Translations under genes and position numbers: made by a program | NCBI GenBank assembly: GCA_020847355.1 | Contig: JADLCG010000186.1 | Location: forward strand, 1 to 5,068 | Length of the DNA stretch: 5,068 nucleotides | Origin: Anaerolineales bacterium | GTDB taxonomy: Bacteria; Chloroflexota; Anaerolineae; Anaerolineales; Villigracilaceae | Direction of reading: 5' to 3' | Shown: one piece after another, positions 1-5,068 of the stretch | Layout of the letters: every line of letters starts with the position of its first letter | Position numbering within the stretch: the stretch's first letter is position 1 | The notes under the pieces: model-generated | Told to the model about the DNA's origin: nothing | What the model saw: only the letters and a program-made list of their open reading frames with translations | The model's database searches: none

Positions 1-1
1 G

Positions 2-97
2 GAAAATTTCAACCTTTGGGGCTTTTACCTGATTACGCATAAAGCCATTCATAAAAACTCAAGAAGGCGTCAGGCTAAAAGCCTGACCTACGGTTGA
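2..97 (+). CDS. possible 3' end of an upstream gene (unidentified)
   Basis: Frame 2 is open from the window edge to a TGA at 95-97 and encodes about 31 residues beginning ENFNLWGFYLITHK and ending in a basic tail, SRRRQAKSLTYG. The aromatic-rich start could be the last beta strand of a protein; several SAM-dependent methyltransferases end in a similar NLWGFY-type strand, but that is only a resemblance. The last dozen codons lie in or beside the hairpin repeat at 69-87, so the repeat may have extended the original reading frame. An open frame of this length is expected by chance fairly often, and frame 1 (stop at 40-42) and frame 3 (stop at 30-32) could also be gene ends. Treat it as a candidate only. 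Confidence 0.3.
   Translation, partial: ENFNLWGFYLITHKAIHKNSRRRQAKSLTYG
69..87. repeat. palindromic hairpin repeat, 8-bp perfect stem
   Basis: GTCAGGCT (69-76) and AGCCTGAC (80-87) are perfect reverse complements separated by AAA, giving a compact 8-bp stem with a 3-base loop. The sequence continues CTACGG on the right. Only one copy is in the window. I recall similar GTCAGGCT...AGCCTGACCTAC units scattered between genes in Anaerolineae-type Chloroflexota, but cannot verify this here. It lies between the possible upstream gene end and the first glycosyltransferase. No T-run follows directly (TTTT occurs only at 99-102), so it is not a canonical intrinsic terminator, although it could protect a 3' end. 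It is best described as a small dispersed REP-like palindrome. Confidence 0.6.
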
Positions 98-155
98 CTT
101 TTGCAAGAGGGCGATTGTCTCAATTTTATGCAGAAAGTCCTTGGATGTTTTACGT

Positions 156-161
156 TACAAT
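156..161 (+). promoter_or_regulatory. candidate -10 element upstream of the GT-C gene
   Basis: TACAAT matches the sigma70-type -10 consensus TATAAT at five of six bases and lies 9 nt before the ATG at 171. Transcription would start close to 168-171, which fits a leaderless mRNA beginning at or near that ATG and would explain why no Shine-Dalgarno sequence is seen there. No convincing -35 hexamer lies 16-18 nt upstream (around 132-139), so this is a weak call. Confidence 0.22.
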
Positions 162-170
162 ACTCTCCGC

Positions 171-1670
171 ATGATGAAAGCTGATATCTTTTTCAATTCC
201 CGCGCCGCACGCATCTCCGCGCTGATTTTGCTCTTCACCCTCGGCTGTGCCATCCGCCTCTACGACCTCACCGACCTGCCGCTGGATTTTCACCCCACCC
301 GCCAGTTGCTCTCCGCTTTAAAAGCGCGCGGCATGTATTGGGATACATTGACGAACGTCTCCACTGAGCAAAAAACTTTCGCCATTCAACAATGGAAGAT
401 TCGCGCCGCGATTGAGCCGGAAGTCATCGAAACGCTCGTCGCCTTCACCTATCGCTTCACCGGCGAAAAACTTTGGATCGCCAGAATCTACTCCGCATTG
501 TTTTGGATGATTGGCGCGATCTTCCTGTTTTTGCTCGCTCGAAAAATCGCCTCCGCAGACGGGGCGTTAACCGCGCTTGCCGTTTATCTCCTACTGCCTT
601 ATGGCGTAATCGCCAGCCGCAGTTTTCAGCCCGACCCGTTGATGGTCATGTTAATCGTCATCTTTTGGTGGGCAGTTTATCAATGGTCGGAAGAACCGTC
701 CGCTTATAAATTTGCGCTTTTAGCGGGTCTCTTTGGCGGCTTGGCAATTTATGTAAAATTTGTCGCGGCATTTTTTGTGATTGCCGGCGGCTTGGGCGCG
801 GCGCTCAGGCGGATGACCCTGCGCGAAACGCTGAAACAGCCCACAGTTTACGTGATGGGCGCGTTGGGCGCGCTCCCCGCCGCCGCATACGCCGTCTATG
901 GAGTCTTCATCGCGGGCTATCTTGGTCAACAATTTGGCGGGCGCTTCATCCCAGCCTTATTTTTGAATCCGGCTTATTATCTCGGCTGGCTGGGGATGTT
1001 GAATATCGTCAGCGGCGGATTTGTTTTGACGAGCGCGTTGCTGGCTTTCTTCTTTACGGATGAAAAAAACAAGCGCTTCATCCTCGCGCTCTGGCTGGGT
1101 TACTTCGCCTTTGGCATTTACTTCAACTATCACATCTCTTCTCACGATTATTATTCGCTCCCCTTAATTCCGATTATCGCTCTGGCGCTGGCGCCGCTCG
1201 CCGATTTGCTTTTCGCCCAACTCGCCGCGCTCCTCACAACTCGCGCGTTACGTTTTTTCGCATTCTGCATTTTGCTTTTTGGAATGAGCGCTCAGGCTTG
1301 GGCGCTTCGCGCTGAAATGAAAGCCGTGGATTACCGCCCGCAAGCTCAAATGTGGCAAACGATTGGCGAAATTACCAAAGGTTATAATCTCGCCGGACTG
1401 ACGCAAGACTACGGCGCGCGCCTCGCTTATTGGGGCTGGGCTTCAAGCTCCGCTTGGCCCACCTTTGGCGATTTGAATTATCATCAGGGTTTACGCGGCG
1501 CGCAAATGGATTTTGAAAAGCAATTCGCGGAAGTAGCCGCCAAGAAAGACCTATTCATCGTCACTGATTTTACAGAACTAAGCCTGCAACCTCTGCTCAA
1601 AGAAAGATTGGAAAGCTTTCCGATCTTCGCCCAAGGGGACGGTTATCTCATCTATAATCTAAGACCGTAA
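171..1670 (+). CDS. GT-C membrane glycosyltransferase, GT39/ArnT-like (PMT_2 type)
   Basis: Likely transfers a sugar from a polyprenyl-phosphate donor to a glycan, lipid or protein acceptor on the outer side of the membrane. Numbering from the ATG at 171 (499 aa): TM1 is about 14-29 and is followed by the first outer loop with LPLDFHPTRQ (36-45). D39 is the best candidate for the catalytic acidic residue that GT-C enzymes carry in this loop. SFQPDPLM (151-158) and SSHDYYSLPLIP (323-334) match motifs usual in GT39-like proteins. About ten hydrophobic segments run to residue 376, then a soluble tail of about 120 residues. Length is normal for the family. Start is uncertain: ATG at 171 or 174 precedes TM1 sensibly, while an in-frame TTG at 141 would add ten residues; none has a clear Shine-Dalgarno. 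First solid gene of the operon, 19 bp before the next. Donor and acceptor cannot be deduced. Confidence 0.85.
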   Translation: MMKADIFFNSRAARISALILLFTLGCAIRLYDLTDLPLDFHPTRQLLSALKARGMYWDTLTNVSTEQKTFAIQQWKIRAAIEPEVIETLVAFTYRFTGEKLWIARIYSALFWMIGAIFLFLLARKIASADGALTALAVYLLLPYGVIASRSFQPDPLMVMLIVIFWWAVYQWSEEPSAYKFALLAGLFGGLAIYVKFVAAFFVIAGGLGAALRRMTLRETLKQPTVYVMGALGALPAAAYAVYGVFIAGYLGQQFGGRFIPALFLNPAYYLGWLGMLNIVSGGFVLTSALLAFFFTDEKNKRFILALWLGYFAFGIYFNYHISSHDYYSLPLIPIIALALAPLADLLFAQLAALLTTRALRFFAFCILLFGMSAQAWALRAEMKAVDYRPQAQMWQTIGEITKGYNLAGLTQDYGARLAYWGWASSSAWPTFGDLNYHQGLRGAQMDFEKQFAEVAAKKDLFIVTDFTELSLQPLLKERLESFPIFAQGDGYLIYNLRP

Positions 1671-1673
1671 AAT

Positions 1674-1678
1674 AAGGA
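1674..1678 (+). promoter_or_regulatory. ribosome binding site, AAGGA
   Basis: AAGGA lies 11 nt before the ATG at 1690, within the 19-bp gap after the first glycosyltransferase. The spacing is slightly long, but it is the only Shine-Dalgarno-like sequence in the gap and supports that ATG as the start. Confidence 0.5.
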
Positions 1679-1689
1679 TTTTTTCACGA

Positions 1690-3186
1690 ATGCAATTTGA
1701 TCCACAAAAATTTGAAGCCGGCTTTTTTCGCCGCGCGCTGACCTTTGGAGCGCTTGCCGCTTTTTTTGCGATTACGGTTTACGCTTATCTCGGCACATTC
1801 TCCCGCTACTGGTCCGATGATTATTGCGAAGCGGTTCGCAACTATAAGGCTTCATCGCCAATTGCCGCCGTCATCCAAAGGTACGAAGAAGGCAGTTGGC
1901 GCGCCGCCAACCGCTATTCCAACTTGACGTTCGTCGGCTTCTCCGAATGGCTCGGAGAAAACAACCTGCCAATCACCATCTCTGGCATGGTTCTGCTCTG
2001 GGCTGTGGGCTTAAGCTGGAGCGTGAGCGAATTTCGTAAATTTCTCAATGTCCACTGGAGTTTACCGGCGGATATTTTCCTCGGCTTAATGCTGGAATTT
2101 TTCATCCTTCTGCAAGCGCCCAATTTATTTCAAACCGTTTATTGGCGTTCGTCAATGATGACGCATTTCGCGCCTTTGGTTTTTGGCTCGTTCCTCTTTG
2201 CTTTTTGGTTTCGGCTGGCGCGGCTGACGAAAAAAACTTCGGCATTTGATTACGGCGTCATCTTTTTTGCAACCTTTATCATCGCCGGTTTTTCAGAGCC
2301 GCCCGTAGCGGCGCTGGTGACTGGTTTGGGTATGTTGATTGCGGCGCTCTTTATTTTAGGAACGCCCGCCGCCAAGCAAAAACTTTTACCGCTGACACTA
2401 GTTGCTTTTCTCGGCGCGCTCGTCGGGCTGATCGTGATGATCGCTTCTCCCGCCAATATGAATTTGATCGGCAAAACGCACCCGACTCCGCTCAAACTGC
2501 TCAGCGATTCTTTCTTATTCGCTTACTACTTTATGGCGTTCTCGTTCAAAGAATTGCCATTACCCAATTTGCTTTCCGCCGCGCTTCCTTTTTTGATTGC
2601 GCTGGTCTATAAAAAAATAAATCCCTCAATCAATTTAGATTCTAAAAAACGGTTACTTTGGGTTTTGGTTGCCAGCGCGCCGATCCTGATGTGGATTTTG
2701 ATCGCCGCCAGTTTCGCGCCCAGCGTTTACGGTCAGGGCTACCCAATTGAGCGGATGCGTTTTCTGGCGCGCGCCGTGATGACCGCAACTTTCATGGCAG
2801 AAGGCGCGTTATGCGGCGTCCTGTTTCAAAATATCAAACTCTCAATCAACTCGCGCTTGGTTCAAGGGAGTTTATACGTAGCGCTATTCCTGCTCGGCAT
2901 AATCTACCCCATCCGCGCCGGAGCGAGCGTGTACCAGAAAAACATTGAGGATTATCAAACGCGCGCAAAATTTTGGGATTTACGCAACGCCTATATTCTG
3001 CGCCATGCCCAACAAGGCGAAACGGATTTGATCGTCCCCGGTTATTCCGCGCCGTATAAAGTCAAAGAGATAGACGATGACCCAACGCATTGGGTAAATA
3101 TTTGCGTGGCAAATTTTTACGGCGTGCATTCCGTCCGCGCAGTTTCGATCCCCGAACCTTATCTGCTGGAGTATCTCAATGAATAA
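1690..3186 (+). CDS. multi-pass membrane protein, DUF6056-like putative GT-C glycosyltransferase
   Basis: A 498-residue integral membrane protein, probably a polyprenyl-phosphate-sugar-dependent transferase acting outside the membrane. TM1 (about 17-35) is followed by SRYWSDDYC (38-46), whose paired D43/D44 sit where GT-C enzymes carry their catalytic acids. Other landmarks fit the DUF6056 group as I remember it: SWRAANRYSN (69-78), QTVYWRSSMMTHF (148-160), AGFSEP (199-204), IASPANMN (251-258), an ER-R segment at 354-357, and DDPTHWVNICVANFYGV (463-479) in a short soluble tail. About ten hydrophobic segments lie between. It is clearly distinct from the preceding GT39-like protein, so the pair is not a recent duplication. 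The last 8 bp overlap the sulfotransferase start, suggesting translational coupling. Its reaction is inferred from topology and the DD motif only; a flippase or polymerase-like role cannot be excluded. Confidence 0.78.
   Translation: MQFDPQKFEAGFFRRALTFGALAAFFAITVYAYLGTFSRYWSDDYCEAVRNYKASSPIAAVIQRYEEGSWRAANRYSNLTFVGFSEWLGENNLPITISGMVLLWAVGLSWSVSEFRKFLNVHWSLPADIFLGLMLEFFILLQAPNLFQTVYWRSSMMTHFAPLVFGSFLFAFWFRLARLTKKTSAFDYGVIFFATFIIAGFSEPPVAALVTGLGMLIAALFILGTPAAKQKLLPLTLVAFLGALVGLIVMIASPANMNLIGKTHPTPLKLLSDSFLFAYYFMAFSFKELPLPNLLSAALPFLIALVYKKINPSINLDSKKRLLWVLVASAPILMWILIAASFAPSVYGQGYPIERMRFLARAVMTATFMAEGALCGVLFQNIKLSINSRLVQGSLYVALFLLGIIYPIRAGASVYQKNIEDYQTRAKFWDLRNAYILRHAQQGETDLIVPGYSAPYKVKEIDDDPTHWVNICVANFYGVHSVRAVSIPEPYLLEYLNE
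3168..3171 (+). promoter_or_regulatory. ribosome binding site inside the preceding gene, GGAG
   Basis: GGAG lies 7 nt before the ATG at 3179, an ideal distance, and is embedded in the last codons of the membrane-protein gene. It fixes the sulfotransferase start at 3179 and supports coupled translation through the ATGAATAA overlap. Confidence 0.6.
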
Positions 3187-4096
3187 CGCCCCGATCTTAG
3201 TCACTGGCGCGCACCGTAGCGGCACAACTTGGGTTGGGCGCATGTTGTCAGCCGCGCCGCGCGCCGCGTATCTCAGCGAGCCGTTGAATGTGATCCATCG
3301 CCCGGGCGTATTCCACGCGCCGGTAAAATATTGGTATCTCCATCTCGGGAAACACAACGAAGCCGAATACCTGCCCGCTTTTCACGCGCTTTTAAATTAT
3401 CAATATGATTTACTCGCTGAAATAAAATCTCTGCGTTCGCGCAAAGATTTACTACGTCTGGGGCGGGATTGGGCAACCTTCGCGCAGGGTAAGTTATTCA
3501 AACCAACGCCGGTAATCAAAGATCCGTTCGCGCTTTTCTCCATCCCGTGGTTTATCCAACAATTGAATTGTCAGGTAGTGGTTACAGTGCGTCACCCCGC
3601 CGGGTTTGCGAGCAGTCTCAAGCGCTTGAACTGGAGTTTCGATTTTCAAAACCTGCTCAATCAGCCCAGCCTCATGCAGGCTTATCTTGAAGCGGATCGC
3701 GCCGCAATGGAAGCCGTTCAACCAAACGATTTGATTGGACAAGCCGCTCTGCTTTGGAAGTTGATCTACCGCTTCGTGCAGACTACCCGTAGCGGGTTTC
3801 CCAACCTCAACATCGTCCGCCACGAAGATTTATCCCGCAACCCGCTGGTTGAATACGAAAAGTTATATCGCGCGTTGAATTTGGAATTTACCGAAACGGC
3901 GAAAAATACCATTCTCAACTCCAGCGCTTCGGAAAACCCAACGCGCCTCTCAAAAAACAAAACGCATTCCGTGAAGTTGGATAGCAAATCCGCCGTGCAG
4001 AATTGGAAGAAAATCCTAACTGCGGAAGAGATCGCGCGGATTCGCCAGATCACCGAAGCGGCTTCTGAATTTTATACAGACGAAGATTGGAAATAA
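3179..4096 (+). CDS. PAPS-dependent sulfotransferase (Sulfotransfer family)
   Basis: A 305-residue cytoplasmic enzyme expected to transfer sulfate from 3'-phosphoadenosine-5'-phosphosulfate to a hydroxyl or amino group. The 5'-phosphosulfate loop is at the N-terminus: VTGAHRSGTTWVGRML (8-23), with R13-S14-G15-T16-T17 as the core. E34 in YLSEPLN is a candidate catalytic base by analogy with bacterial sulfotransferases. The 3'-phosphate site is VVVTVRHPAGFASSLKRL (133-150); R138 and S146 show the eight-residue spacing typical of the superfamily. VRHEDLSRNP (203-212) and the helical C-terminus with LTAEEIARIR (280-289) also fit bacterial members. No signal peptide or membrane segment. Length is normal and it looks intact. 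It overlaps the upstream gene by 8 bp and ends 1 bp before the GT2 gene. The context makes a glycan or glycolipid the likeliest acceptor, which is inference. No PAPS synthesis genes are visible here. Confidence 0.9.
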   Translation: MNNAPILVTGAHRSGTTWVGRMLSAAPRAAYLSEPLNVIHRPGVFHAPVKYWYLHLGKHNEAEYLPAFHALLNYQYDLLAEIKSLRSRKDLLRLGRDWATFAQGKLFKPTPVIKDPFALFSIPWFIQQLNCQVVVTVRHPAGFASSLKRLNWSFDFQNLLNQPSLMQAYLEADRAAMEAVQPNDLIGQAALLWKLIYRFVQTTRSGFPNLNIVRHEDLSRNPLVEYEKLYRALNLEFTETAKNTILNSSASENPTRLSKNKTHSVKLDSKSAVQNWKKILTAEEIARIRQITEAASEFYTDEDWK

Positions 4097-4097
4097 T

Positions 4098-4874
4098 ATG
4101 GAAGCGCCCGCCTTACCGCTGGTCTCAATCATAACGCCGTCTTTCAATCAGGCGCAATTTTTAGAGCGGACAATTCAATCCGTGCTCGATCAGGATTATC
4201 CGCGCATTGAGTACATCGTCATAGACGGCGGCTCGACAGACGGAAGCGTGGAGATCATCAAAAAGTATCAGCGTGGAATCAGCGCTTGGGTCAGCGAGCC
4301 GGATCGAGGTCAGACAGAGGCGATCAACAAAGGCTTCAATCGCGCCAACGGCGAAATCCTCGCTTGGTTGAATTCAGACGATACGTATCATCATCCTCAC
4401 GCGGTGAGCGAAGCGGTGGAATATTTAATTCAAAACCCCAACGTGGCGATGGTCTACGCGGACTGTAATTTCATCAACGAAGCCGATCAAATCATTGGAA
4501 AGTTCAACGCCAAACAAACGGATTATCGGCGGTTGCGCGCGGGGTATGTGCATATTCCGCAACAGACGATGTTCTTTCGCGCCGCGGATTGGAAAGCGCT
4601 GGGTCCGCTCGATCCGTCGTTTTACTTTGCGATGGATTATGACCTGTGGACGCGCCTCGCCAAACATGCGCCGCTCAAATATTTGCCCGGCAAAACCTGG
4701 GCAAATTTTCGCATTCATACGAGCAGTAAAACCAACATCGCCGATCAACGCGGCTGGGATGAAATGCTCCGCGTGCATTACCGCGCGGGCGGTAGTTTTT
4801 TTGCGCCGCTTGTGGCAAAATATTATTTACGGAAAATTATTGGACCGCTATGGAAATGGCGCATTAAACGATGA
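4098..4874 (+). CDS. GT2 family glycosyltransferase (GT-A fold)
   Basis: A 258-residue cytoplasmic, nucleotide-sugar-dependent inverting glycosyltransferase, probably adding a sugar to a lipid-linked glycan. The N-terminus has the GT-A nucleotide-binding strand, PLVSIITPSFNQAQFLERTIQSVLDQ (7-32), then IEYIVIDGGSTDGS (37-50) with D43 and D48. SEPDRGQTEAINKGF (66-80) and AWLNSDD (89-95) follow; the SDD is the metal-binding DXD equivalent. QQTMFFR (155-161) and MDYDLW (179-184) fit the acceptor and catalytic region, with D180 the likely base, and FRIHTSSKT (194-202) closes the domain. Such single-domain enzymes are common in exopolysaccharide and O-antigen loci. The ATG at 4098 is 1 bp after the previous stop, with only a weak GGAA upstream. 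The sugar cannot be predicted from sequence. Confidence 0.92.
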   Translation: MEAPALPLVSIITPSFNQAQFLERTIQSVLDQDYPRIEYIVIDGGSTDGSVEIIKKYQRGISAWVSEPDRGQTEAINKGFNRANGEILAWLNSDDTYHHPHAVSEAVEYLIQNPNVAMVYADCNFINEADQIIGKFNAKQTDYRRLRAGYVHIPQQTMFFRAADWKALGPLDPSFYFAMDYDLWTRLAKHAPLKYLPGKTWANFRIHTSSKTNIADQRGWDEMLRVHYRAGGSFFAPLVAKYYLRKIIGPLWKWRIKR

Positions 4875-5068
4875 ATTTTATTTTCTCAGCCCCAACGCTC
4901 GAAGAGTTTGTGCAGTTACTGCGCGCTTGGCGCTTTTGGACGCTCGGCGCCATGCTCGGCGCGGCGCTCGGCATGGCTGGCTATTATCTAGCCCCGCCGC
5001 CGTATCGCGCACAAGCCACCGTGAATGTGGATTTCAATCTCGAAGAAGCCTTGCCGCAAGATTCAGAC
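4871..5068 (+). CDS. Wzz-like polysaccharide chain-length/export protein, N-terminus only
   Basis: The first 66 codons of a gene running off the right edge. The start ATG overlaps the previous TGA as ATGA, a classic coupling junction. The protein begins MNFIFSAPTLEEFVQLLRAWRF, an amphipathic cytoplasmic leader with the usual Wzz-type LxxLLRAWR character. One hydrophobic segment follows at about 21-41, then PPPYRAQATVNVDFNLEEA (42-60). The TM, proline-rich turn and Y-x-A-x-A-T-V beta strand are the standard entry into the extracytoplasmic domain of polysaccharide co-polymerases. In this family the full protein has a second membrane segment near the C-terminus and sometimes a fused BY-kinase; neither can be judged here. 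It probably controls chain length or export of the polymer built by the upstream genes. Confidence 0.75.
   Translation, partial: MNFIFSAPTLEEFVQLLRAWRFWTLGAMLGAALGMAGYYLAPPPYRAQATVNVDFNLEEALPQDSD

Noticed and set aside
69..102. Hairpin at 69-87 as a Rho-independent terminator
   Set aside because: The stem is good, but the bases right after it are CTACGGTTGAC and the only T-run (99-102) is four bases long and 11 nt away.
94..129. TTGACT at 94-99 as a -35 element with a promoter before the first gene
   Set aside because: No acceptable -10 hexamer lies 16-18 nt downstream; the nearest AT-rich stretch (121-129) is too far, and TACAAT at 156 is much too far.
145..174. Nine-codon leader ORF (ATG 145, TGA 172-174) overlapping the ATG at 171
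   Set aside because: No ribosome site, no recognisable attenuator structure and no codon bias; ORFs this short arise by chance.
2980..3357. 125-codon open frame on the minus strand
   Set aside because: It spans the junction of two well-supported plus-strand genes, has no recognisable domain, and reflects the GC pattern of the opposite strand.
4425..4778. 117-codon minus-strand open frame, and the 109-codon one at 3494-3823
   Set aside because: Both lie entirely inside plus-strand genes with intact catalytic motifs (GT2 and sulfotransferase) and show no family features.
1..5068. CRISPR array, tRNA/rRNA, insertion sequence, phage or toxin-antitoxin genes
   Set aside because: No spaced direct repeats, no tRNA-like cloverleaf, no transposase motifs or terminal inverted repeats, and no unexplained small gene pair were found; nearly all the window is accounted for by the five plus-strand genes.

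Overview
This window looks like part of a cell-surface polysaccharide or glycoconjugate locus. It holds four complete genes and one truncated gene, all on the + strand and tightly packed. Base composition is close to balanced by eye, with many codons ending in C or G and frequent GCGC/CGCC steps. That composition, the layout, the protein style (a DFHPTRQ-type GT-C protein, an SDDYC-type membrane protein, a Wzz-like protein with PPPYRA) and a short palindromic GTCAGGCT/AGCCTGAC repeat make me think of an uncultured Chloroflexota (Anaerolineae) genome. This is an impression from memory, not a proven assignment.

Layout. Positions 1-170 hold a possible 3' tail of an upstream gene, a perfect 8-bp-stem hairpin repeat (69-87), and a good -10-like hexamer (156-161) just before the first solid gene. 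From 171 the genes run: a GT39/ArnT-like GT-C membrane glycosyltransferase (171-1670); a second, different multi-pass membrane protein resembling the DUF6056 group of putative GT-C enzymes (1690-3186); a PAPS-type sulfotransferase (3179-4096); a cytoplasmic GT2 glycosyltransferase (4098-4874); and the N-terminus of a Wzz-like chain-length/export protein (4871 to the window edge). Junctions are 19 bp, an 8-bp overlap, a 1-bp gap and a 4-bp overlap, so this is very probably one operon with translational coupling. No terminator is visible inside it, so it continues past the right edge.

How the genes may work together (inference). The GT2 enzyme would add sugars to a lipid-linked intermediate in the cytoplasm. 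The two GT-C-type proteins would transfer sugars from polyprenyl-phosphate donors on the outer face of the membrane. The Wzz-like protein would set chain length or support export. The sulfotransferase would decorate the glycan or its carrier with sulfate, so the product may be a sulfated surface polysaccharide. No tRNA, rRNA, CRISPR array, insertion sequence or phage-like feature was seen. Apart from the sulfotransferase and the poorly characterised GT-C-like protein, this is an ordinary envelope-biosynthesis region, and I do not see strong evidence of a wholly new system.
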